Source of the DNA: Stachybotrys elegans
Taxonomy: Eukaryota > Ascomycota > Sordariomycetes > Hypocreales > Stachybotryaceae
Assembly (NCBI GenBank): GCA_020746835.1
Contig: JAGPNK010000007.1
Span: 1,473,501-1,537,500, forward strand
DNA length: 64,000 bases
Reading direction: 5' to 3'
The notes below the pieces were generated by a model. The model was not told where the DNA came from. It saw only the letters and a program-made list of their open reading frames with translations, and made no database searches. The position numbers and the translations under genes are program-made. Shown here piece by piece: positions 45,964 through 57,705 of the stretch; positions within the stretch are counted from its first letter, which is position 1; each line of letters begins with the position of its first letter.

Positions 45964-48900
45964 TCACGGAGTCGTTGCTCTGCTGGGGCCTTCGCTCTGC
46001 AGTTTTTCGTTTTGGTTCTTGAACCAAGCCGTATCCTCCTCCAGCTCCATGCGGAGAGCTCTCAGCTCCCGGATTGCCTCCTGCGCCTCGCTCAGCAGTC
46101 TCTTGGACTTGTTGGAGTCTGAGCCTCCGTTGACCGCGGCTGCTCCGTCATCTTCCGTCGCTCTCTTTCGCTTCTGTGCCGTCATGGCTGAGTCATTGGC
46201 TCCATGGCCGACGGGATCTCGTGACAGAGACAATGATCGGTGGTGGGGGTTTATGGGCTTCGCGTAACCGATCGAGGCTCGTCGTTGCCGCTCGCCATTC
46301 AGTTCTGATCCCAACCTGCTTGGGGAAATGCCGCCATTCGTTATCTGGCCAACCAAGTTATCTGGCACTGCAGTACCATCGGGCAGTTGTACCAAACCCA
46401 TGGCTTTGAGCCTCCACCGCACTGGGGTCTTAGCAAATTGGCTGGCAGCGCGCGTGCTAGCCGAGAATCTCGAAGACATGGATGGAAGTGAATGGCGGAA
46501 GCTGCTCGAGTCGGATCCTCCCAGAAACTGTTCACGAAGCGCTCTCGTTTTGGATCCTTCTCTTGTGCTTGAGCCAGATCTGGACCTCGACAACGGTTTG
46601 GCTGGGACCGCGAACTCTGAGGATGCAGTGGAGCCCTTTGCTACAATGCTTGCAACAGCTTCTCGCTCGTTGTCGACACCGAACAAGACGCCAGATTCCA
46701 GGAGTGCTTCTTCAGTCTGTTGCCTGCTGAGTCTTGGCTTTCTTTGATTGAGAAGGGACTTGAACTCCTGTGGTCGATCGAGCTCAGCGAGTTGAGCCTG
46801 TTCGAGGGCTTCCTTTTCTGCTGCAGCTTTTGCAGCCTCGAGCTCAGCAGCTCGTCGAGCCTCGTGATAGAGTCGGAACTGCTCTCGGCCGCTTCGCCGT
46901 AGGCTTCTGAGACGCTTCTCGCGCGCGTTGCGTTTCCAACGGTAGAAGAACTTGAGCGAGACATTGTATCGATGAAAGTCGTCGGCCTTCTTGTTGTTTT
47001 CTTCCTGCTCTTGTCGTTCCTTGAGCTCTCTTTGCTCCGCCTCGAAGGCCTGGAATGTTTCCAAGACTACCTGATTGAGTATGTAGTCCTGGAAATCCTG
47101 TAGAATACCATCGTCTCCTTCAACGAACCACTTGGTAAAGTCGGCCAAGAGGTCTCGAGGGGGAACTCGCTGTACGGGTGGCGGAGACGAGGCCGGTGTC
47201 GAACTCTCCTGAGCCAATGTGGCTGCTGGAGCGAATAGAGAAGTGGATTTTGGACTAGTAGTACTCGTTGGCTGTACTGTAGGTTGGATGGGCTGAGTAA
47301 GAGACTGTGAAAACGGCGGTAGTGAAAGAGGAGTCGGTGTAGATGCTGCGGCGGATGTGTTCTGGGACTTGGAAACATCCAGTTGTGGTGCAGAAGTGGC
47401 TGGCGTCGTTGATGGGGCTGTGGGCGTGAAGTGGAAGCTGGGAGCTTTTGTTATGCTCGTGGCAGGAGCAAATGGGGTGCTCTGTGTTGATGGTGCAGGC
47501 TGACTGGGAGTTTCTTTGACAACATCTTTCGGCTGAGATTGGGAAAAGATAGGGGGTTGAGGTTGAGCGCCGGGTGTGGATGAAAAACCAGAGAAGACTG
47601 GGGGCACAGTAGTGGCAGGTGCAGTACCATTTGTAGAAAACGGGCTGCTGGGCGTTGATATCGTCTGAGTGGGTGGAGGCTGAGGGAACATTGTGGTGCC
47701 ATTTGGTGCATCAGGGGAGGCTTTCTTTGCCTCCTGCTGCGGGTTAGGGGCTGCAAATGCCCCAGGGGTTGCCGATGCAAACGGATTGGGCGCTGCATTA
47801 CTTGTCGATGGGGACAAGAAGCTGGGTGTCGTCGCGCTCTGAGCAGTTGCAGAGGCGAATGGGTTGGCGGCGAAGCTGGGGGTTGGTTTCTGAGCCACAT
47901 CACTCCCATTAGGTTGTCCGAAGGGATTCGCTATATCACCAAATTAGCAAGGACACGGTTTTGAGCTTACAAATCCAGGCGTCTCCAAAGTCAGAAAATG
48001 TTGGCGGAGTGCGAGCGACAGGACCAAAGCCCGTTTCCGTCTTCGCTGGGAGCGTGTACGAGTAGAGTTGTCGTCTTGACTTCCCGGGATAATATTGCGT
48101 GTAAAAGACTGCATTGCATACCTTGTGAGCCGGCACCCAGGCTGGAACTTGTCGTCGTTGGCGAAGAAAAGCCGAAGGATGGTGCAGCAGTAGACGTGAA
48201 TGGCGATGGCGATGGCTTCGGGGTGCTTGCGTCATTGGATTGTGGCACAAAGAGACTTCCCTCGCCTGGTGATGCAAGGCTGGGTTTCTGGCCGCCTTGC
48301 TCTTCAAATACAGTCTGGTGGATGAGATCGGGGAGAGAACGGCTTCCGCGCTTCTTCTCAACCAGGCGATGAGAGAACTGATGCTGCAGGCGGTGGTGAG
48401 GTAGATGCTGCCTGTTGTTCAGAACCAGGTATTGACGGGCGATATCTGAAGGGTGTTCTGCGTCTGGGGCGAAAGTCATGTCGTGGAGCTCGGCAAATTC
48501 GATGGCTTGTTCTACCGTGTCGAACTGGAGGAAATCGTTGAGGACGGTTGCAGTGACGTCCTTGGGAGTTTCCTTTGGTCGAGCCAGGGACCTCTTGACG
48601 GTTCGAAGGATGGATCGCCGTAGCTGAGGTAGGTGGCATTCCGCAAAACATGCCATCGTGTACGAGACCTTGGGGTCCTGCATGATGCGCAGATAGGATG
48701 AATATGCAGCCGACGATGCTAGAGACGGAGCATCTTTGAGCGGACCGTGGAAGTCATGAGTGTTTTGCAGACCTTCGACAAGTGATACAGCCGTGCGAAT
48801 CTCATCAGAACCCTTCCAGAGATGCAGCCCCCATTGGCTTTGAACCGTCTCGAGGATATTTGGGTCGTTGGCGTGAAATACGAGATAGTATGCTCGGAAC

Positions 48901-50135
48901 TCGGCTTCATTCTTGCAAGTAATGCCCTGAGCGTTGCAGTCGTCGTACACATCGCGCAGAGACAAGAGTGCCTTGCCCAACTGCTCTAGCTCCTGCTGTT
49001 CAACAAAGTCTTCGGGTGCCATGCCTTCCTGCGACAAGAGATGCAATGCTGTGACGTGGAATCTGGTGATGTTTTCTAGAACGTAGATCTGGTTCTGGAG
49101 CTCATCTGGAGTCATGGAGGAGAAGAAGGTAAAGTCACGACGGATGGCTCGAGTACGATCCCAGAGAAATCCATGTAGAACAGGCAGGTTGCCGTCGTCT
49201 TGGAGGAGCTTGTCGATGAGATAGTCGAGAGTCCGTCGAAGGGTAGCGATGGAGCGCACGTCCATGGGCAGGGGCGCCTCCTGGCCAGCTGCAGAACGCG
49301 CGAGCTTCTTGATCATGCGGGCCGTGTTAGGAAAGGTCGTCTTGGGGTCCTTTTCGGGCTGGTGGACGTCGGCCTCGGTGATTCGCGTAATCTTTTCGTA
49401 CTCGGGGCACATGTCCTCGCAGATGCCCTTGAAATCGATGGCATCCTCGAGGGTTTTTCGCTTGTCGGGGTCGTCGATGAGCCCAGCCTTGGTCAGGGAA
49501 GCGCGGACTCGGTCGCGGTACGACTCGTACTTTTCGCGGAACTTGGCCATCTCTGCCTTGTGGGTGGGATTGCCAGGCTGCGACGGCCATGGCGGAGGGT
49601 GGACGCCATCCTTTCGCAGCTGCTCGTAGACCTTTCTCGCGTGCGGATCGTTCATGTTGGGCGGTCGCGATGCCTCGGTATCCGTATTGTCGGCGCTCGA
49701 TGGGTATGCCGAGTGATCGCCATTGGACTCTGGAGCTGCCGAGCCGAAGCCATTGACCTGCCGCGTGCCCTGATGCTGGGGCTTCTTGGGGTTGTCGAAG
49801 CCGTTCATGGGCTTCTTGCCCTGCGGGGGCTTCTTCTTGCCAGCATCTCCGCGCTTGTTTGAGTTCCAGCCGCCATCGCTCGTGTTCCCGTCGTTGGCTG
49901 CAAATGGGTTCTTGGCCTTTCGCTTGCCCTCGGTATCGCTCCCTTCGCTGAACCGGACCTTGGGCTTGTGAGGCTTGTTTCCGTTCTGGGCGTGTGCACC
50001 ATCAAAGCCAAATGGGTTGCCGGCGGCCTGCTGGGGCTTGGGAGCGAAGGGGTTCGCCACGGGCGTGGAGCTGGAAGCAGCCTGGGAGAAGGGCGAAAAC
50101 ATTTGGCTTGATGATGCAACCGACGTCGCACTCAT
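45964..50135 (-). CDS. SAC3: Sac3/GANP mRNA export scaffold (TREX-2), 2 exons
   Basis: Exons 50135-48122 and 47930-45964 give 1326 aa (yeast 1301). Sac3 is the scaffold of TREX-2, which links SAGA-activated genes to the nuclear pore for mRNA export. The N-terminus has NPF/FG-like repeats. The SAC3/GANP domain starts near residue 236 with GICEDMCPEYEK (MCPEYEK at 242-248) and runs to about 560. A long Ser/Pro/Ala-rich linker with NPFAS repeats leads to a helical, charged region (about 930-1110) that fits the Sus1/Cdc31-binding CID segment. The 191-nt intron joins GAGSQ to ANPFGQ in phase 1. The intron could hide a small extra exon (see findings). Confidence 0.92.
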
Positions 50136-50581
50136 CTACGTCCTTGCTCGCACATGGAGGATGCTGCGCAGGTGCCGTCGCCGAAATGCTCGATGCGGGT
50201 TCGATGATTAGCTGAGGGAAAATAAAAGAACAGGGGGGGGGGAGTGCAGTGTCGGAGGTAGAGTTGTGTTGGCGTTGGCGTTGGCCGAGTTGGATGGCTG
50301 GTGAAGCTCCAAGCTCGTTGTTGCAACTTTCTTGACCGCGCGCGCAACTGACCGCGACTGACCACGAATTCAGATCACGTGACCACGATCGCCCACCCCT
50401 GTCTCTCTCCAAGACTCGACTCAAGGTGTATTTCAAACATGAAACCTAGAATCTCTATTGACAACATTGAAGAAGAAAACTGCATGTCATGGCATTTACC
50501 ATTCATTGAAAATCTATGCGCTTAGATAACCCCCATGACCAAAACTCCTTACCCAAACCATAAACCTTGCAGCCACCATTT
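50136..50581. promoter_or_regulatory. SAC3 promoter with TCACGTGA box
   Basis: 446 bp between the LTV1 stop and the SAC3 start, both genes on the minus strand. A palindromic TCACGTGA at 50375-50382 (240 bp upstream of SAC3) is an E-box/Cbf1-type bHLH site. A 10-G run lies at 50233-50242. Confidence 0.5.
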
Positions 50582-51866
50582 TCAACTGCGGCCTCGGATG
50601 CGAGCTGGTCCCAACTCTCTTCGAATCTCCTCTAGCTGCTGCAATCCCGTCTGTGCCTTGGTCTTCTTTGACGTCCGCTTGCCCGGCTTGGTGTAGTTTC
50701 CGAGGAAGTCGTCGAGGATGCCGTCAAAGTCGCTCCTCAGAGGGCCAGTGACGCTGGAAGCCGTCGACACGGCCGACATGGACGCCATGTCGTCCTCATC
50801 CTCGTTGTACTGCTCCTCAATCTTGTCGAATCGCGCATCAAGCAGCGTCATCTGCTCTGTGCGCACAAGCGACGAGGATGTCATGGAATAGCTCGAGGTG
50901 CTCGTCAGGGCCCCCTTTCTCTTCTTTCGCCTGCCCCCGGACGTTGTCGTCGTCCATGCCGACCGCGCTTCCGACTGCGACGGTGCGGCCGGGGAGCGGC
51001 CAGTCTTCTGCTCCTTCTTGAACTGCTTAAAGTCCGCCATCCAGTCCTGAGATGGGCCTTGCTCAGGCTGTTCCGTCGCCACTAGCTGAGGCACGTCGTC
51101 ATCGACGCGGTACTCCTTGGTTGGCTTTGCAGTATCATCCGACTCCCACCCATCGTCGTCGTCGAACTGCGCTTCATCAAACTCGTACTCATCCAGCTCT
51201 TGGCCATCCTTGGCAAGCTTCTGGAATACGTCATCGTCATCATCCACGTACGCGTCGTCCTCGAGAGCCTCCAGCACCTCTCGCAGCCTGGGGTCCATGT
51301 CGGGCTGGAGACCTGCAATCGAGTCTGGGACCTCCTGCTGCGCCTCGTAGGTGACTCTCGTCAGGTTCTTGGAGGGCAGAAGCTCCTTGTCGAACATTTC
51401 GCTCGTCTTTTGCTCCTGCTCCCTCTGCTCCAGGGCGTCCCACAGAGACTGCTTCTGCTTCCCCTTGTCCTTGTTTCCGGTGGCCGTCGACTCTACAAAG
51501 ACGACCTCGCCGGCGCCGCCAGAGTTGAGGTCGCGCATGTGCTGCATGTAGTCGTATTCGGTGTCGTCAAAGTAGATGCCGTAGCTGGCGGCCTCGCCTT
51601 CGTTGTCGCGGATGCTTCCGGCCTCGGACCCAAACTCGGAGGCTAGGTCATCGAGCCGCTTGACCTTGGAGGAGCCGGGCTTGGGCTGCGTCGGGTTGAG
51701 CACCATGGAAGGCGCATTCTCGTCGTGGATGAGGGGATCATTTTGTGGGCGATGGACGAGCGTGAAGTGCTGCGCCGTCTTCTTGTCGCTACACAGGTAG
51801 AGTCAGATGGATGGCCGTTGCCGTCGCGCACAGAAGCAGCACTTACATCCACTTTCCCTTGGGCAT
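50582..51866 (-). CDS. LTV1: Ltv1, 40S ribosome biogenesis and export factor, 2 exons
   Basis: Exons 51866-51847 (20 nt) and 51788-50582 give 408 aa (yeast 463). Ltv1 binds pre-40S particles with Enp1 and Rps3 and is released by casein-kinase phosphorylation before final maturation. The tiny first exon supplies MPKGKWI, which joins to [18 protein letters not shown], the conserved Ltv1 opening. Further family blocks are [18 protein letters not shown] and [19 protein letters not shown] near the C-terminus, then [13 protein letters not shown]. Many acidic clusters. It is divergent with LSG1, whose start is 413 bp away. Confidence 0.94.
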
Positions 51867-52279
51867 TTTGAGAGACTGGCACGGGGGCTGACGGTATATT
51901 TTCTTGTTAGGCGTCAAGACGGGCTGCAGAAAATGAAGCGAAATCCAAAAGTTTAGCGGGGTTCTGAAAATTCGAGGCGCACCAGCCCACAGTTATCGAC
52001 AGCGTTAGCACTGTCTTAGGGCCCGCTGGCGCCGCCACACGTACAGTGTCAAAACGGAAAAGGCCCTGGGAATCAAAATTTGCCCCTCCATCCACGACAT
52101 TAATCAGCTGCTCAGCATCTCGAGAGGCGTACGACTTCCGACTCTTTCTTTCTTTCCATTAACAAGGTAGCAAATAGACTTGACTCCTTCACGAAACTCG
52201 ATACCCGTGCTGCGCGCATCCATTTTATCTACCTCTCATTGTGCTGGAGCGAGTCCCTCGACTCAAGTAAACCGCCAAG
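51867..52279. promoter_or_regulatory. Shared LTV1/LSG1 promoter
   Basis: 413 bp between two divergent ribosome-assembly genes. CAAAATTTGC at 52074-52083 resembles the rRNA-processing element (AAAAATTTT). A pyrimidine-rich leader with ctttctttctttcc lies on the LSG1 side. Confidence 0.5.
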
Positions 52280-54252
52280 ATGGTGTTGGCGAAATCCAAG
52301 AACTCCGTTGGCTTGGGAAATGCCTTGATGAATGATCGCTTCGGCAAGGGCAAGGGATCAGACAGGAAGAGGACCTCGGCCATTACCAGAACCAACCATG
52401 CTACGGGCGAGCAGTACCTGACCAACGACAAGCAAGATGCCGCCTGGGTCAAGATGCGCTCCGTCACGGAGCAGGGCGCTCTGGACGAGTTTTTGGCCAC
52501 GGCGGAGCTGGCTGGCACAGATTTCACCGCGGAGAAGATCAACAACGTCAAGATTATCCACACCGACCAGAGAAACCCCTATCTGCTGTCTGCCCACGAG
52601 GAGAAGACGGTGCTGGGAAAGCACCGTCTTCACAGGGGACGTCTGACCGTCCCGCGACGACCCAAGTGGGATGCCTCTACCACACCCCAGGAGCTCGACG
52701 TCAGAGAACGTGAGTCCTTCCTCAACTGGCGTCGAGGACTGGCCGAGCTCCAGGAGAACAACGACCTCCTGATGACGCCCTTTGAGCGTAACCTCGAGGT
52801 CTGGAGGCAGCTATGGCGAGTCATCGAGCGATCCGATCTCGTCGTGCAGATCGTGGACGCGCGAAACCCTCTGCTCTTCCGCTCCGAGGATCTTGAGCAC
52901 TACGTGAAGGATGTGGATCCCAACAAGGAGAACCTGCTGCTCGTAAACAAGGCCGACATGATGACGCTCAAGCAGAGGACGGCGTGGGCCAAGTACCTCA
53001 AGGAGGCAGGAATCGCATACAAATTCTTCTCCGCCGAGCTGGCCAAGGAGCAGAACGAGGCCAGACTGCAGGAGAGCGAGTCCGAGTCCGAGTCCGAGTC
53101 CGAGTCTGACGACGAGGGTGCGCCCTTGCCTTCGACGTCAGCTGGAAAGCAGCCCGTGGAGGAGTCTGCAGAGGAGGACGTCGACACACAGATAATCACT
53201 GTCGAGGAGCTGGAGGATATATTTTTGCGACACGTCCCGCAAGACGCAGGTACGTCTCAACCCCCTCCGCCGCATGCGCCGACAGATTTACTAACACAAC
53301 AGCAGCCCCAGATCACAAGCTTCAAGTCGGACTAGTCGGATACCCCAACGTCGGTAAGTCGTCGACAATCAACGCTCTGATTGGCGCAAAGAAGGTGTCT
53401 GTGTCGTCGACGCCCGGAAAGACAAAGCACTTCCAGACCATCCACCTCAGCGACAAGGTGGTGCTCTGCGATTGCCCGGGTCTCGTGTTCCCCAACTTTG
53501 CCACGACAAAGGCCGACCTCGTCACCAACGGCGTCCTGCCCATCGACCAGCTGAGAGAGTACAGCGGGCCCGTCGGCCTGCTCACCCACCGCATCCCCCA
53601 GCGGTTCCTCGAGGCCGTCTACGGCATCCAGATCAAGACCAGGCCCATGGAAGAGGGTGGTACTGGTGTCCCCACGGCAGGAGAGTTCCTCAGCGCGTAC
53701 GCCAAGGCCAGAGGTTTCCAGACGCAGGGTCTAGGCCAGCCCGACGAGTCGAGAGCTGCCAGGTATGTGCTCAAGGACTATGTCAACGGCAAGCTCCTGT
53801 ACGTTGCGCCCCCTCCCGGAGAGGAAAACGCCAAGGAGTTCAACAAGGAGCTGTACGACGAGTTCCACCTTCCCGAGAAGCGCCGCGCAGCCCTGGTCGC
53901 CGCCGCCGAGACCCTGACGCTGGAGGGCGAAGACGACGAGGACATTGGCATCAACACGGCCGACATGGTCGCCCTACCCTGGGGCGCCAAGTCCGAGAAG
54001 CTCGACAAGGGCTTCTTCGCCGGACCTTCCAACCAGGGCCACATGTCCATGCCCTTCAACTACAAGTACACAGAGCAGGGCCAGCAGGCCGCCAGCAAGA
54101 CGCTCTCGGGGCGTAAGGCTAGAAACATAATTGCGCTGGAGAATGGCCTGGACCCCAAAGACGTGCAGATTGTGGGGGATAAGAAGCACTTTAAGAAGAG
54201 CACAAAGGGCAACAAGGGAAAAAGGAGAGCTGGCCGACTAGGAGAGGACTGA
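52280..54252 (+). CDS. LSG1: Lsg1, circularly permuted GTPase of 60S maturation, 2 exons
   Basis: Exons 52280-53249 and 53303-54252 give 639 aa (yeast 640). Lsg1 is the cytoplasmic GTPase that releases the export adapter Nmd3 from pre-60S subunits. The motif order is permuted: G4 NKAD (223-226) comes before G1 GYPNVGKS (336-343), a SSTPGKTKHFQT switch region (358-369) and G3 DCPG (380-383). A Glu/Ser hexanucleotide-encoded repeat (about 53072-53107) sits in the linker. The C-terminus is lysine-rich. The intron acceptor is a tandem CAGCAG, so starts 53303 and 53306 are both possible (639 or 638 aa). Confidence 0.96.
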
Positions 54253-54657
54253 GGCGTTTGATGCTGGGAAATGTTATTAGATTTGCATGATATGGATGGG
54301 TTTCAATGATATTCAATGATATTCTCTACGATATTCTCTTCGTTCGAGGTTGCTGCTATAGCATATGGTGACATGAACCAATTCACTGACCATAAGCAAA
54401 GACGTGGAAATGTGTGACAGATTTATTCCAGTGGTATATCTAACAATCCAATCTATCGCCTGAGGTACCTTGCCGTTGACCATATACCAGATACCCAAGT
54501 CATTACAATCCATCGTCAATCCAAGCCTAGATCCGTCTATGTCCATCCATACAAACACCGTTAAAAATTATATATTAAAGTTAAGGAGAGTGACGCAAGA
54601 GAAAGGGAATCACGCAAACAGTTGGCCCTCCAATCTTGGACCGCGCACCCGGAACGT
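54253..54657. other. 405 bp between convergent LSG1 and GT2 genes
   Basis: 3' flanks of both genes; AT-richer, with the word caatgatattc repeated near 54303-54324. No gene seen. Confidence 0.5.
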
Positions 54658-57600
54658 CTAATAGTTGAAGATCATCAGACTGGGGTTGAGGACAAGCGGA
54701 ACGAGGGCGTGGAAGCCGACGTTGATAGCCAGGGGGACGATGGCCGAGAAGTTGGTAATGGCCCAGTCGGCGGGGGCAAAGGCGCCGAGGTAGATCATGC
54801 CGCCGACAATGATCAAGAGGATGGCGTACATGAACTTGAAGGTGGAGAAGATGCGAGGCATCTCTTGGAAGAAGTTGCTGTCCTCCTTCTCCTTGGAGGT
54901 GGCGCCCCACTGCATGTCGATGTGGAAGAGGTGGGCCAGCAGCGCGACAGTGATGTGGAAAGCCAGGCCGCCGAAGAAGCACGTCATCATGGGAGACCAC
55001 TTGAGGTTCTCGATGAAGGAGCCAAGGAGGGAGCGCTCGCCCGTGCGGTAGCGGAGGAATGCCAGGGCGACGTTGCTGAAGGCGTTGAAGACGACGATGA
55101 GGGACAGCAGGACGTTCCAGGAGGCGAGGTAGGCGCCCGAGATGTCGTCCTGGAACCAGCCGACGAGGAAGTAGTTGAGGACTGTGAGCAGCAGGGCGGA
55201 GCCGAGGGCGAAGTAGGAGCACATGTAGGCCATGATGGAGATCTTGGAGGACCACATGATGTTGGAGAAGAGGTAGGTGTAGAAGAGGCGGGTGAAGGGT
55301 CCGCGGTAGACCCACTGGTGCAGCGGGTGGAAGATCATCTCGCTGACGCCGTAGGCATACTTTTGCCAGCGGGCAATCTCGTCGTAGATGGTGAGCGAGA
55401 CGCCCTCCTTGAACTCGCCGTTGTGGTACGTGGCGATGCGGATGACATTGCCCTGCATCTGGAGACGCAGCGAGATATCAAAGTCCTCAGACACGTGGTT
55501 CTCAGACCAGTAGGCGATGAAGCCGTCCTCCTCCTTGACACCGACATCTTGGACAGCTGAGGTAGAGGGTTAGCAATGTGGCTACTTGGTAAATTCTGTT
55601 CTAGGGATGGGGATTTATTTACCTTGCCAGCGGAGAAAGGCGTTGTGGCCAACAAAGGGAGCGACTTCACCGGATCCAATGGAGAAGCGAATGGACGAGT
55701 AGACGAGGTCGGTGAAGAAGGTGATGCCGTTCTCAAAGTAGTCGTGCGTCACTTGCATGACACCAGTGTGGTGCTGGACAATGGCCACCTCGGGGGAGAG
55801 GAACATTTCCGCGGCACCGTACATGAGACAATCGACGGGCTGCAAAGGTTAGCCTGTGAAACATATACAGAAGAAATCCAGGTAGTTACTCACCACTCGG
55901 GTATCGGAGTCGACAATGAGAATGACTTCACCGACGCGGATATCGCCACCAGCCTCAGCCAGGGGGTTCTCCTCGAGGACGCGGGCCAGGGCGAGCTGGT
56001 ACATCTCCTCCTCCTCGGCCTCGTCAATCAGGCCGTGGCCCTCGGGACCAATCTTGGCATCGACCATCTCCTGGAGGAGGGCCTCAACCTTCTGGGAGAG
56101 GTTGAGGGCAAAGTTCATGTTGGAGGCCTTCTTGAACTTGCCCTTGCGGACGTAGCCCTCGGGTCCGTTGTGCTTGGGGCGCGCGACCCAGCCAATGTTG
56201 TTGTCGTGGTAGAAGTCGCGGCGCTGCTTGACATCCTCATCGGGGATGCCGGCGCGCATGCCGTCGTCGTTGACGAGGATGTTGGCGGATCCTCCGTGCG
56301 ACTCGTAGTAGGAGATGGCGGCCTGCAGACTGCGGATGGTGGGGATGATGACCGAGTCCATGCCCTCCTTGTAGACGGGCATCTGGATGGTGACCTTGGG
56401 GGGCTCGAAGCCGTCGAGCTGGGCGCGCTTGAGGCAGGGCTTCTGGGACGAGTAGAAGCGCGTGTTGGCGTTGATGTTGCCGATGGGGCCCATGAGCTGG
56501 AACAAGTTGGTGAAGATGACCTGGAAGAAGAAGAGACTGACGACCATGAGCAGCGGAATCGGGGCGATGAGCGCGAGGCGGGTCCATGATTCGTCCAGGA
56601 GACACTCGGAGATGATGCGGCCGACGTAGACACCGCAGAGCAGGCAGATACCCAGGCACATGCCCATGCCGATGAAGAAGGCCGAGGCGCGGGCGACGGG
56701 GCGGGCAAGGGACTCTGGGCGGTCCATGGCCAGGTCGCTGTCGAGCTCCTCGACGCTCTCGTCGGCAAAGACCATGGGGTTGGCCTTTTCATTGGCGGGC
56801 GAGGCGAGGCCATACGGGCTGGGGATTTCCATAGAGTAGTGAGAGGGCGTCATCATGGCAGATCCAGAGTGAAGGCTGAATGGCAGGCGAGGGCCTCCCC
56901 AGACCTGTTGACTGGTCAGTTTCTCTCCATGTCCAAGGGACGTTCCTTTTCGGGCAAGGATCTTACCAGCGAAAACAGCTTCTCCTCGATGCTGGAAGCC
57001 TGGGGGATGATCTTCTGCAGATCGTCCTGCCAGACGAGCACAAGCCTCTCCTGGCGGCAGATGCAGGCGTACTGAAACTTCTTGACCGAGGTGGGGTGAG
57101 CAATGCTCAGAGAATCAATGATCTGCAGCTGCGAGCCGTCCTTGAAGCGCAGCTCTGTCTGGCCCGGCGCCAGCGACCTGAGGATGCCCTCGAGCATATC
57201 AGGCTGCATGGTCAGGCAGACAATGGCGTTGAGCCGGATGACGGCACCAAGGAGATCATGGTGCACCGGCTCGGGGGCCGTCACGTAGTGACCGCGGTGT
57301 CGGCGCAGAAGAACGCCCAGCTGGTCCTCCGTGGTTGCCTTGGCGGAGATCCAACCGCTAGCAACGGCCTTTCGGTAGAGGTAATTGATCATCTGAGTAG
57401 GCTCATGTCAGCTACCGAACCACCGTTTCGTCTTGGCTTTGTCTCAGGCGGGATGGCACATGGCCGAGGTAAGGAGTGGGAGTTGGAGTTGGAGTTGGAC
57501 TCACAGTGCGGTAACGGAACTCATCATCGTAGGTGATTCCAGCAGGTGTAATGTCGCCAATCCTGCTCATCCGGCTGACGCTGGAGGCGGAGGAGTGAAT

Positions 57601-57705
57601 GACGACGGTGCCATCGCCACCAGGAGTAGAAGCAGACTTCTCCTGGGAGGAAGAGGCGGCGGCGTTGGCCTGGGCGTCAGGCTTGGGCTTGAAGAACTTC
57701 AACAT
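54658..57705 (-). CDS. Fungal family-2 glycosyltransferase (membrane), 5 exons
   Basis: Exons 57705-57505, 57392-56967, 56904-55894, 55839-55623 and 55556-54658 give 917 aa. A globular N-terminal domain (about 68-210) is followed by two helices (about 283-302 and 319-341), a cytosolic GT2 core and at least five C-terminal helices. Core motifs: QMPVYKEG (383-390), NDDGM (421-425), DSD (541-543) binding sugar-nucleotide/metal, SED (641-643, catalytic-base position) and EIARW (678-682), where the usual QxxRW has Glu for Gln. The build resembles the single-copy fungal GT2 protein shown in Zymoseptoria and Fusarium to be needed for hyphal growth on solid surfaces; I infer orthology from architecture. 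It is not a class I-VII chitin synthase by motif. The sugar donor and product are unknown. Confidence 0.88.

Noticed and set aside
49200..49862. Plus-strand frame of 220 codons opposite SAC3
   Set aside because: Antisense shadow of the SAC3 N-terminal half.
54622..56589. Plus-strand frames of 312 and 337 codons opposite the GT2 gene
   Set aside because: Antisense shadows; repetitive Val/Glu/Gly/Asp composition.
54658..57705. GT2 gene as a chitin synthase
   Set aside because: The chitin-synthase QRRRW and EDR signatures are absent; EIARW and SED are found instead.
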